A program made the position numbers and the translations under genes. Positions 24,121 to 37,000 of a DNA stretch of 64,000 nt are shown here, piece after piece; the first letter of the stretch is position 1, and every line of letters begins with the position of its first letter. Under the pieces are notes generated by a model, which was given only the letters and a program-made list of their open reading frames with translations, was not told the origin of the DNA and did not search any database. The DNA is from Rhabdornis inornatus (lineage: Eukaryota > Chordata > Aves > Passeriformes > Rhabdornithidae): contig VWZS01008198.1 of NCBI GenBank assembly GCA_013397075.1, positions 186,001-250,000 on the forward strand, in the 5' to 3' direction.

Positions 24121-24480
24121 TCCTCCTGTTTTTCAGTCAAATGGTTTGGCTGTGGTCTGTTCCCGGTGTGGCACAGTGGCAGGAAAGGAAGTACCAGGAG
24201 CTGGAGGAATGGCTCAGCAGGCAGTAAGGTTGCAGGGTGTATCCTACACCCAGTGGAGGGTGGAAGAGCCCAAGTGCTCTTATGCATGTTGGGGTGGGGA
24301 CTGCTCTCAAGAAGCTTGGTGCAGCTTCTTCTGCCCCCTCTGGTGCAGGAGATGGCTTTTGGCTTCCCAGGGGCTTCTGGGGCTTTCTCATCACTCATGG
24401 GTGTGGGTGCCATCTGGTCAGAGTCTCTGTTGCAAGGGGGTGTGAATGGACTGGAATTATCTGATGCAGATATTCATTAG
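24121..24480. other. GC-richer, stop-poor patch; no gene recognised
   Basis: Several frames on both strands stay open at once here (the longest plus frame spans 24,028-24,480, the longest minus frame 24,057-24,413). This reflects low stop density in GC-rich DNA rather than one conserved protein. A pyrimidine tract ending TTTTTCAG at about 24,137 could act as an acceptor. None of the translations is recognisable. A non-coding exon or old repeat remains possible. Confidence 0.3.
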
Positions 24481-27400
24481 CACTGAAAGTTAATTGCATG
24501 TCTATTCAAGCTCACTTTGAGGTGAAATACAGAGTCTGCAGTGTGTTTGTGTGCTTTGTAGGGCAACAATATCTATTTTCAAGATAGGCCTAAGGGGTGA
24601 AGCTTGGGTAACTTGTGAACTTTTCTAGGCAAAATCCTATATTCCTGCCAAAGAGCCCACCGCTGCTTGGAGTGCCTTTTTTCTCCTTTCCCAATGAGTT
24701 GTGTTACTGTTATGTCTTCCTGCATAATATTTACCCTTTGTCTGCAGTCACAATTGTTAGGAGGGGCATTGGCCTGCCAACAATACATTTGATGGCGTAT
24801 GATGCTCTTAATTTAAGTGTTAATATTTGCAAGAACATAGAGTGTGCTCTAGTTTCTAGGCCTCCAGCTATCCCCTGTGGCTCCCTTTATTTATCCCTTC
24901 ATCAGAAAACTGGAAGGTTTTTTTAGCAATACACTAGGAATAAAAAAAAAAATTAAAAAAAAGGAATCTGAAAGTGTAGTAATAGAATTATATGTTGTAG
25001 CTTGCAAAGTTCAGTGAATTTGAAACTTGGAATGGAAATGTGCCTTCCTCTGCAAATAAAAAATAATTGAATAGGTATTTCCACATAGACAGATGGTCAC
25101 CTTCTCCTAAAAGCCAAGTATGAGACAGTTGTGAGCTGAAACATGGCCATGGTATCCAACATCTGGTAAAATTGTGAGGAGTAATGTAGTAATATTTTAT
25201 TGTTTAATTTTCTTTATTGGGTTGTTTTCTATGCATGGAGTGATCCCCTTCTCAATTCTTATTTTCATGTCTTCTTGAAATACGTGCTGTGGGAAATAGA
25301 GTGTTTTAATTTGCTCTTCAGTATTGGAAACAGAAGTGTTCTTACCCAAAAATAGTGTAGCTTTACTTTTTAAAAACTTCATAGGTGGGTCATACTGCTT
25401 TTTTGCACCAACGCCAATAACACAGCTCATAATGCTAGTTAAAAACATTCTACTGCATTGCATTAATCTATTGCCCGTCATAGACTGTATCTAAATAGTT
25501 CTGGAAGCTTTAAATAGAGCTAAATAAAAAAGCAGCCTTGAGGACTGTATAACCCAAGTGTAGAGCAAGAGGAAAAAAACCTAAAAGTCAATGTAATAAT
25601 CAACAAACTTATCACAGAGACCATGGCTTGTGGTAGTTGTCACAGCAAGGAAAGTTTTAAACAGTAATCTGAACACAGTCACTGAGGCAGTTTTAAGTTG
25701 CTACCTTCTGGTCACCTCCCATACATAAAAGGGTAGTAATTTGAAACTCTGTGGGTATGTGATACAAACTGGCAGTGTGAGCCTTTCAGTCTCCGGGTGT
25801 TGTTCAGAAAAATAGGTCAGTCAGGATAGTCAGAATATGGGAAGTCTTGGAAGAGAAAGGTAGTCAAGTCTGTAGCATTATAGAAGCAGCAGCATGAATA
25901 GATTGCAAGATTAGAGTCCAAAAGGATGGTCTAGTCTAGAAAAGCAGATTTTGCAGGTGTGCTCTGCATGGACTCAAACAGGTGGGGAAGAGGGCATGGC
26001 TGTGCCTCTCTGAACCAGGGAGGAGGAAATTGCAGAAACAGGTATGGAAATGAAAGCCTCTCACTTCAGCCCTGAACACACACTTACAAATGCCTAGTTA
26101 GATTTTCATGGCTTGAAGTGCAGACTTCAACTGTCTCAGTAATCTTTCATGGATTAAACCACTGTCTCCAGAGAGACAATTAAGGTCAAGATGAGCTCAC
26201 AATGTTGGATTCACACTTTACTGTTAAATCATAAACAAGTTGAGATTTCATAGTAGGATACTTTGGATTTTACTCTTAATCTAAAGAGATTCACAAAGAA
26301 AATATCTCTTGAAAAATGTAAATTATGCACAACACCTACATTCTTCTGCAAAGCAAACAGCAAAATTTATGCTAGCTTTCCATGTTACAGACTTTGTTTT
26401 CCCCAGAAGATACAAATTTTCCTGAATGAGGTTCTAGTGACAAAGTGAGTTTGGGGCTCCCCTAGAATGAGAGGAGTTGATTTCACATTGCACTTGTCCC
26501 ATAAATGTTCACCAACTGCTGTGCTGTAGGGCAGCATGTATGGTAGGAAGGAAAAGAGCCCTCCCTCTGATCATTGAAGCTACCCAATCTATGGAGAAAA
26601 AAAGAAGCTTTGGGAATGAAAACCCAAGAATTGAAGAAAATTTGATATTAAGTACAATTTCTGATTAAATTCCTGTTTTCATGCTTTTATTTGGGTAATT
26701 TTGTCAGCTCTCGCATGATTTGTACATTGCTTTCAACCACCAGCAGAACTTTTCTTTGCCATGCAGAGAAGTTAGCAGTAAATTATAGAACTCTGACCAT
26801 GTGCTTTTTTTCTTTATCTCAGTGGCATCAACCTAGTTTACTACCTCTAAAGTCAAAAATGCACCACAGTCAATACAGAATTTCATATTCATACATACAA
26901 TTGGTAATAAAGCTCTGCTTTTTCATTTTTTTTTTAATATTACACTCTGCTAAGGTCTTGGCTCTAAAACTAACACCTGTCTGAAAATCTGAATTGACCT
27001 AATATTTCCAGTGATGTATTTTTGAATGGATACATATCCTGTCTCAGATTATTGACGTGGGTAAAGTATGAAACAGATGCTAGAAGCTGAAAGTTAAGGC
27101 TTTACTTCTTGGTATCCTTATGCCAAAATCTTGAATATATGTATTGGAACAGCAACTACTCCCATCGTTGTCACACCAGTCTTAAAGGACATAACATCAG
27201 CCTTTCTCCTAATGAATATTGGAACATGGGTCAAATCAAGAGACAGTATGAAAGCTCGATGTTAAGCTCTGTTTAGCTCAACCATGAGTTACTTTGCATT
27301 GGCTTCCAAAGCACTTAAAATATTTGGAACAGAAACAAAAAAAAAATCTGTAAAACTTGGTAGGAATTCAATGAGAGAGGGAAATTCAGCACATGTCTCT

Positions 27401-29714
27401 TCTAATTGATGCTCTCACAGGTCAAGCATTCAAACATATCTTTGGACTTTGATAAATATCTGGCAACCACCACTTCGAGACATGAGCTTGCATATAAGAA
27501 ATGATCAGATGAAATGAAAAGATGCTACACAACCTAGTACCACTTTCCTGAGCATATTTGATGTTTTCCTTTGTAAAACATCAGTGCCTAAAACTCTCAA
27601 GTATTTCTTTCTAATTAAATATATAATTCTAAAATCTCTACTGAATAGCCCTATTAAGTATGGTTCGTCACTTAAAAAAACCACAACATTTTGTAAACAA
27701 ACTTGTGAAGGAAATTAAGGAACTCCCCAAGGAAGGGAATGGTTTTGCAATTTTTCACACTGTTAATTAATTATGGTTTTAATATCACAACAATGTCTTG
27801 GGGAGGGTCCAACAGAGTTGAGGAATTCTCCGTAATAAGCAGTTAACAGCTGTTCCATTCTAGCTGCATGAAGGACAGATAGCAGAGACCAATATTTGAA
27901 GGAAAAGGAAGTACTGCTATCGCCTTTAAAATGCAATGGACTGGGAGAGGGAGGCTAAATGGCTGGCCAAAGGTCAGATGGGTGGACTTTAGTTAGAGTC
28001 AGAAATAGAAGCATGATGGCTGGACCATCAAGTCCCAAGGCCATCCCTGCTCTCTTATAACCCTGATTGCAGCTAAGGTGCTTGTTTGTTACATGAAAAT
28101 CCTCGGAAAGGTTGGTTCAGATAAGCATTCATTCCTCTGAGAGTTTATCTCAGCCTAACTCAAACTCTCTGACTCCTGAGCCTGTAAAGTCTTACAAGAA
28201 CTTTTTAAAAAATGTTTCTGTATTTTAAATTCCAGGTGCAAGCAAACTGGAGAGCAAGCTAACAGGGATGAAAATTAAAGATAGTGTGAAGTGAATAAAA
28301 AAAAATTCAAATCCCAATTTGATCTGTCAGATTTTGGTGCAAATCACTGTGGTTTCATTTTTTTTTACTTCCTGCCTTGCACCAGAAACGGAGCACTTCC
28401 CCTGTCCCTCTTTGGTGAGGTGTTGCCCTCCTTGTCTTGTAAAGTACTGTTGTCCAAGATGTCCAAGAGACATAAGAGGAAAGGTTCTTTCACCCAATAA
28501 AGTCTCAGTATCAGACCAGCATGCACTAGGGATTGGATCCTACTGCAGAGATCGTATTTTGCTGAACCTGTTTTGTGCTGTCCCAGCACAAAATAAAAGC
28601 TCATGTCATGCTCATTGATGGGTTTAAACTTAGCTTTCCTACCTTGCCTCGAAACACCCTAACCCCTCTTCTTAGACATCAGAAATGCCGTAAAAAGGTC
28701 TGGAACATAGTTCTAAGGCAGACTGCTCTTCTGGAGGGACAAGACAAAAAGTCACTTATAGGAGAGATGCACAGATGAGTTGATGTGTTTGAGTGCAGCA
28801 TCTGCTGAAAGAGGCTGTCCAGTATAAGCCATTTATTTGCCATGGCTGTTGTTCATTTTCAGCTGAACTTCTCCTGGCAGGACTTTCCCAAGGGATGTAG
28901 CATGACTGCACTGCATTCCTTCTCTCCCAGCCAAACTACAGGAAGAACTGCGTATCACTCTCTGATTTTTCGGTAACAATAGCTCAGTCGAGTTGTCCAG
29001 TTGTTATAGACCTTCCGCAACCGCTCGTTATCATTTGCATCATACTTAGTGATAGCTAGTGGAAGCTGTGAGTTTTCCTGGGCAGGGATGGGACTCTGAG
29101 GGACTTTTTCGTCTGCAAATACTTCTTAGGGGAAGTGTCTTGGTTGGGTATGGTTTCTGTATGTACAGAACAAGGATCTTCCTCCACAAAGCCTTTGGGG
29201 ATATTGAACAGAGATGTGCTCTAATGATTGCTTTTGCTTTACTATCCTTACTGAGCACTGGCCTTATAAATAACCTTAAAATTCTTCCTTGTCTTTTCTG
29301 TCCTTTGAATGCCAAGATCTCCTTTGATTATCTCTGAAATATCTTATTTTCTTGACAGTTGTATTTTTGGGTACAGACTTATGGGATGTTAAAAGCTCTT
29401 TCTCTGTGGTGAAGGCCCCATGGTTTATTGTAACACAAGTACATTGAAACTAATAAAACCATAAATTCATGCCATGACATTGTACAAATACTGTTTGTAG
29501 GCTGTGAGAGACTGAACTGTTAATGGTTAATGACTCAAACCAATTATCTGTTTGTGGAGGCTCCAGGGTGCTTTGCTGAGGCCGGGTTTGCATCCTCAGT
29601 GGTGGGGGGAGGTGAATTTTTGGGTGTGTGGTGGCAATTTGCATAAGACAGAAGGGGCTTTGCAAGCCAGGCTTTGAGACAGTTAAGAGACAGATCCTGC
29701 AAGGTGGGAACTAA
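24481..29714. other. No gene recognised
   Basis: Five kilobases of AT-rich DNA with scattered A-runs (for example about 24,940-24,962). Open frames are short and unrecognised. No LINE, LTR or microsatellite of note was identified before the CTTT tract begins. Confidence 0.5.
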
Positions 29715-30104
<390 letters not shown>

Positions 30105-30228
30105 TTATAGATTTCTTAAGGGATGTTTTTGTGCTTTCATATTGCAATATTGCTATACATGTTAATAAACAAAATGGTTACATACTTGCTTTCCATTTGC
30201 AACAAAATTGCTCTAAAATAAGCGTTAC

Positions 30229-30254
<26 letters not shown>
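30229..30254. repeat. (AT)13 microsatellite
   Basis: Thirteen AT units about 125 bases to the right of the CTTT tract. Confidence 0.95.
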
Positions 30255-30261
<7 letters not shown>

Positions 30262-33200
30262 CCCACAAATTATTTACAGTCATTTCACTTTAATCTGCCC
30301 GAAGGGATCTCTTAACAAGAGTCTGAGTTCCCCTCACCTTTTGGTGATTGTTTAAAGGGAAATACAACACTCTTTGGCAATGATGTAACTGCTGCAGAAC
30401 TTTTCTCCCCTCTGTCTCTTTTCCATTTTTTACATATAAAGAAAAACATAATATTTTTGTACTTAAATAATATCCTTTGCCTCAGACAGGTGTTAGCCCT
30501 TACACTATTAGCATATCTCATTCTTCTAATGTATCTCCTGAAGAGCAAGCAAGGTTATTCACGGACAATTAAGCAGTCAAGGACTAGAGTTTGTCTTAAA
30601 ATAAAGATTTATTTTGCTTAATAAGTTGCTGTCAGACAGATGCTTCCTGAATCAGTGAATAACCCCTTTGATTTTTTCATGACTGCAGTGAAAGCTGAAG
30701 CTCATCAGCCCTTAAAAAATCATAGACCCACAGAGATCTGCTCTACTAAAAAGTCTGCAACTAGAGTGTGAGCTTCCTACGGGGAGCTCTGCCCACAGCT
30801 ATGTGTTATTCTAATCCAAGAGAGAAGCTCCTTCCTCTGGCCTCTGATCTAACAGTTGTCAGATGACACAGAAAGTTGGTCTTTGAAATCACATCTTGGC
30901 ACAAACTGTGAATCATGTCTTGTATGAACTATGAAACTATTTTTATTGCTGTTGAGGAGTTTATTATGTCTTTATCAGCAGCAATAATTGCTTATTAAAT
31001 GTTGCTACAGCTTCTATTTAATTTTTTTGGGGATTTACATCAGTAATAGAAAGGTACGCTAACAAGAAGGCAGCATAATTACGTGAAAGGAAATTCCAAC
31101 TTAACAAATAGTTGAAATACTATCATGGAGGAAGGTTCCTTAAAAAGTTACAACCTGGGAATACAGCACAAAATTTCATATTTAGATCACAGTAGTGAAG
31201 TATGTTTGTGCTGTTCTCTGAACATATTTCCGGTATCTATCAAAACTCAAAGTGGTCTTTGGAATGTTCTTGCTTATCCTCCTAAATGTACTGAGACATA
31301 CAGCACTGAGGCAAGGAGGGTTTTTTGTACAGGAAATATGACTACCAGCCATTAATTCCACCTTACTCACCATTGCCCAAGACCTTGCTTGCTTTGTGTA
31401 GCCCTCTTTGTGCCCATGCCCACCCAGTCTGCATCTTAACGTGACAGTGTACAGGAAAACATGGTATAGGGTCTGGGAAATCAGCCCTTGAGAGCAGCCA
31501 AAGGAAATACTTTCAGCCTGAGAAGGAAGTGCCTGGGATCTGGATGCAAAGAGAGCTTTGGTCCTCCACTGCCCATACCTGACCCTGCTCTGAATCCCTG
31601 ACTCTTATGGCAAAGTTTTCCTCTCACCCTGCCTTAACTTCATACTTGTTCATCTCACTGGGAGATTCCTGATACAATTCTTTCCTTGACTGTTTCCAGG
31701 CTCAAGCTGAAAACTGAAAGCGAAAGTCAGCATATCCAACACGGCTCCGTGCAAGTGAACTCTTGCCTCTTCAATGGCAGTCCTGGGGATTCCCATGAGT
31801 CCCCCTCCTTGGCTCTCTTCTTGGTATCTCAATTGCCTGGGGGAAAAGCTGCTCTTAATTTACCCCTTTGTTTTGCTTTAGTTCACCCAGCAGCTCTCAG
31901 GAGCTCTCAGACAGCTGTGCTGTATGTGTGGGGATAGGAGATCCTGATGTATTTACTGCCCAAAAAATGAGGCAGCTCATCTCTGCAGTCTCTGTGGTCT
32001 CTTGGTGAACCAGAGATGCTGCATGGCACAAGGTGTATGTGGGGCAATATGGGAGCAATAACTCTGCTCTCTTTCAGAAACTCCTGCTCAGAAGGGTCAG
32101 ACCCCAAGAGGAGTCTGAGTGACCTTACAAATCCATCAGGATTAGTGAAGAGATGAGTCCCACACTGTGGTCTGAAAACTGAGGAAGGGGACTTTATTCT
32201 GCTGCTGTCACTGCTAAGTGCCAAAAATAGCAATGGATGCATGAACTGGTGAGAATAACATTTTCCGCAGAGAATGTAGGACTCTGTCCTTAAAAAAACT
32301 GCTGTGTATTTCCAGTGTATTTCTGCTCTTACTTGCCAAGTTCTGCCATGTGTAAGAGTGCCTGCTATGTCTTCCAGGCATTCTGTTGGGCAGGGTGACT
32401 TCAAGGGAATATGTGATTTGTCATTGTTAAGGAGTATATAAAATACTAAGGGGATTAAAGGTTGTTACAATTCCCTTGCAATTATCACATTGCAAATTTT
32501 CTTTTAGTGCTTCTGGGAAAACAGGTCATAGTGTCTAAATAAATTTAGAAAGCTGTAATAATTGCTTTTATGCTTTAAATAAATTCTCAGAGCAACATTG
32601 ACATCTTAGTTTCAAGTTGATTTGGGAAATTTACCATGTGATATGTAATCAAATGAAGTCCTGGAGTAATGCAAGACCTGTCCTTGGATCCAGGGAATGA
32701 TAGTGGCAATATCTGGAAGAGAGCTTTGCCACAGAGGACCTCTCTGGCTGTATTCTTTATTACAAAACTATTGTGAAGCAGACATGTGTCTGTAATCTTG
32801 TGTGTTGATTCAGCAAGGAGGACAAAATGCATGTCTGAATGTACATTCCCGAATGATGGTCCCTAACTTTGGGTCCAAGCTCAGTCCCATGAAGGGGCAG
32901 AGAATCTCCTGTTGCCATTATAGAGTCTAAGAGCCCCATGCCCAGCCCCCTTAACTTATCCTTAGTGGAACAATGCCAGGTAGAGTCACAGCACAACTCT
33001 GTTTCAAACCATTTTTCTTCTTTCCAAGACTTGTTTTCAAGATATCAAAATGAAGCCACAGCAACTCGACAAACCTAAGATGTCAACCTCCTAAACAAGT
33101 TTTAAAAAATAAATTGTTAAATTAGCATAAATCTCAGAGCTAAAAAAAAAGCTGCTCTGGGATTAAATACACATAACTGTTTAGTCTGTTTGTAAGCCAG

Positions 33201-36200
33201 TTTTCTCTGTGGTATCTGGCAGTCAGAGCATAAAAGGCATTCTTGAAATTAAATTTTTTCTAGGACTCTCATGCACAAAAGCATCTGGATACTTGGAACT
33301 TAGAAAAAAAAAGAGAGAACAAACATAACTCAGACATTGCAGCTCTTATTAAAAGACAGATACTTTCCAGGGATGTATTTCTGGTCAATATAATCTTGAA
33401 AAATCTTCAGAATACAATAGATCTGGAGAACGAACACAGCTTATCTGGCAAAAAACTCCTTGTAATCTGCCCTTGCTTGCAGCAAGAGCAACAGTTTAAG
33501 TTGCTGGTTCCAACTAGTTTTCTTGGAAGACAGAGTTCAATTTACATTTATGACTGCCTGAAGCTATTTTGAGGAATCCAAATAGAAGTACAGCTCGCCT
33601 TCAAAGCTGTCTCAGAAATGACACAGAAAATGTTAAGCATACTTGTGGCTTGCACTTGTGTTGTTTGTTATTATCAAACTTACATTGCCTCTGGTTTTGA
33701 AATCTCAGGGGAACATTTACTCTGCAAAGTATGCCTCCAAATGTAAAAGTGTTTTCTGAAATGTGTATTGTTATTGTTTCTGAAATACTTTTGATTTTTT
33801 TTTATTTCTCCTTTGCAAAAACAAAAAGCCTACAGAAAATAAACACATTCATTGCCCTTACAGTGACAGTTGAGGAAAGAAAGAAACCAGCCAATGAAGA
33901 AACCTTTTTATGACTTTGAAGTTGAAGTAGTTGTCATAGTAGCTTTTGAGAAATTACAAATTTTGGAGGTTTTTAAGAGAGATGGATGGGTTTGAAATAT
34001 GCTATAAAACCATGTCAGCTCCTGGCCTGAAATAGGACCAGCTGAAAGGGCCAGATCAGCAACAGCACACCAGCACTGCACCCCCTTTTCAGGAGCACAC
34101 TGAGCACCTCTAAAGCCAGCAGCCCCTGCCTAGTCCTTGCCATGCTTCCATAGTACCATCCTGTGAAGTGCCTGGAGAATCCAGCCAGGGAGACAGGAGA
34201 CTCAGAGGGTCTGAGACTGGGAGCTTTGCCTTCCTGAACTACTTAAGTGATAACACCTTAGAAGACAGCAATATATATTGCTGATATAATTTACTTGTAG
34301 GTAATGAATTCTTATGAGACCTAGGAGTGGTTGTCCAGTGCTTTGCATTGGGATTGCCAGGGCCTCCTGGTGTTATGAGAGTTCCTAAAAGACCAAAAAG
34401 TTTTCAAGCTTTAACCAGAGATTGTGGCAACTGTGTCCTGAAATAGCTATGAATGTGTGCCCTCACGTATTCTCACTTCCAGTCAGGAATAAAAAAGATA
34501 GAGAGAGCATTAGTGTCTGAGCTTCCCCCATTCTCCAGCAGTTTCAGTGTATATTTGATTTAGCTGTAAGTACCCATTAACTCAGAGAAGTTAAAGGGGA
34601 TGAAATTTGGACTTTCCTTATTTCTTTAAGGTACAAAGGTAAGAAAAATCCTAATTAGCAACATTTTTTGTTTGAGATTTTTTAGCCTGGAAAAATGCTC
34701 TTGTATGAATCAAGAAAGGCATTGAACTCTCTGTAATCTTATGAGATATTAGTTTGCAACTTTTAGGCTATTGTATAGCTCCCTGTATATCATAGAAGCA
34801 CAGTTAAGAAATCTGTGTCCTCAATCATTTACTCACAGTCTCCTCACTTGGACTGAATCAGCTGTCCATGACACTAAACTGGGAAATGGATTGCTGAGAT
34901 CATCTGAGTTAAAAAAAAAAGCACACAAAACAAACAACCCAACAAATAAATCAAAACTGAGATTTATTTTTGTTTTTCTGTATGGTGGAGATGGAACAAA
35001 TAGTGTTTGGCTTTGACAGCAAGGACCAGAGAGAAGACAGGAAGTTTCACAGGCAAAGAAAAGGCACATAAAACTACCTGAATTTAGACCTTTCCTTGGC
35101 CCTTAAAGAGGGGCAAGGGGTGGAGGGGCAGAGAGGCATGCAACACAACATAGTACCACAGTGCTGACTCTCCCCTTTTAAACTCACCTAAGCTCAATAT
35201 CTTGTCCATAAGGGATATCAAACTCAGAAGTTTCAAAAGTACTTTAATCACTAAATATGTCTAGTTATACCTCTCTATGGTATTTCCAAGGCACTGGGCT
35301 AGGAAAGCATTTGCTTTGCATGCTAATTTATCAGAGATATTTGAAAGTTTGCAGTAGCTTTTGGAAAAGCAGAAGTCAAAGGAATAAACTTTTCCTGCCA
35401 GCTGCATCAGTTATAAGCTGCTGAAAGGTAAGGAAGTGAACATTTCAGGGCAGCTCATTATCAGTGCAGAAATTCTGATAGACTAAGCACGGGGACCCAG
35501 CAGTCTGAAAGCCATCTCATACTTTTTCTTGAATGGTAACAGCCCCTCTAAAACTGAAATTCGTGGAAATGCTTTCCTTCCACTCCTCCCTCCTTCTCCA
35601 TCAGCCTCCTCAAGTCGCTGCCAAGGATTAAAAGTGATCTCCTTGTCATGCTGACAAAATAAATGAACATGACCCACTATTTTCCATAATAACTATTTGA
35701 CATTAAAGCAGTTGGTAATTAAAGTAATCCTCACTGCCTGGTGACACATGCAGTGTGACAAAACAGAGGTAATGTGGCAGCAGCAGAACCCATCTCCTTT
35801 ATTTACTTGCTGCGTCAGTGCCTTGACTTGTCAAGTGACTGATCATGTTTTGAGTTACCAAAGAGCGACTGAGTTACATTAAAATGAACACTTGTGGCGA
35901 AAATGTTAACTTGAAAGCATCTGCTGTGATAGCCCATAAAATAAAATCAATATACTTTCAGATTCATCATGTCTCTCCTGGGTCTGTGCTTGATTATGCT
36001 GTGGTTTTCCAGAAAACAAAGGCTGCAGCTCAGCCACTGGACTGAGACTGGGAAGCTCTAACCTGGGCAGCTCAGAGATCCAATGTGTTGCATGGCACTG
36101 GCACAGAGTGGGTTGCTTTGAAACCACCCCCACTCAATGTTACCTCAGCAGATTTGGACTAGGTACTTTTAAGAAGAGAAGGCAGTTAAAAGTGGAACAA

Positions 36201-37000
36201 AATGTTGATTTAAATTATCTGGGTCAGGCCAGGCAGGTCTTAGCAGTGCCTTCTTTAGGATAGCCTACTGGAGAACCATAGTGCCACAGCTCTCTGGAGG
36301 GAGGAAGATCTCCCTGCTGTTGGACCAGCTCTGCTTGATGTGTGCCAGACTGTGGAGCCTGTCTGCACTCCTTCCAGGCCTTGGAAAACCAACATCCATC
36401 TGTCTTTTCGCATTCATGTTCCAAAACAAAAATGACATCTCTATCCTTTACGCCTTTTTTACAGTTCCAGTAGCATAAATGTACATTGCATTTAAGAAAC
36501 GCAATATGTAACTGTCTATATCCCAAAAAAATGCTATGTGAATCCGGACAAAAGAAAAGTTTGAGACAAAAGAATAAAAAGACGCTTTATTGATGAGTGG
36601 AATCTTAGGCCAAAGTAGCTGCTTAAAAAAGGCGTTGGGAGACAGAAATTGATCACACACAGCATGGTCAACACTGTCCTTCCTGCAGAGTGCTGGGTGA
36701 AGAAGTGAGTCCAAGAAAGTACGATGTCAAAGGACTCAGAAACCAGCTGTGGTGATAACAGAAGTGAGGATAGAGTTACACTGACTCTTTACAGTGGATA
36801 CAAGGAAAGGTTTGACCTTCAGAAAAAATACCCAAGTAGCCATCAAATGAAGGAGGAGGAAACAAAGTTCGTTTTAACTTTAGCATGGTTTGGATGGGAG
36901 ATTAAACTGAACAGGAACAATAATTTGCATCTCATTGGGACTCCACAAGATGGTGTGCCAGATAGGGCAAAAGCCTGTAAATGTAAACCTTCATCTCATC
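30255..37000. other. No gene recognised
   Basis: AT-rich non-coding DNA. A somewhat GC-richer part at about 31,370-32,410 contains the longest unremarkable minus frame (32,404-31,907). It is unrecognised and has no supporting splice or start context. An A-rich CAAACAAACAA-type tract lies at about 34,908-34,950. Confidence 0.5.

Noticed and set aside
30720..30745. ATCATAGACCCACAGAG as a minus-strand CR1 tail
   Set aside because: Only a partial octamer likeness, and no CR1 UTR words follow.
31907..32404. 165-codon minus frame, the longest outside repeats
   Set aside because: No recognisable motif, no supporting promoter, splice or neighbour context, and composition like the surrounding non-coding DNA.
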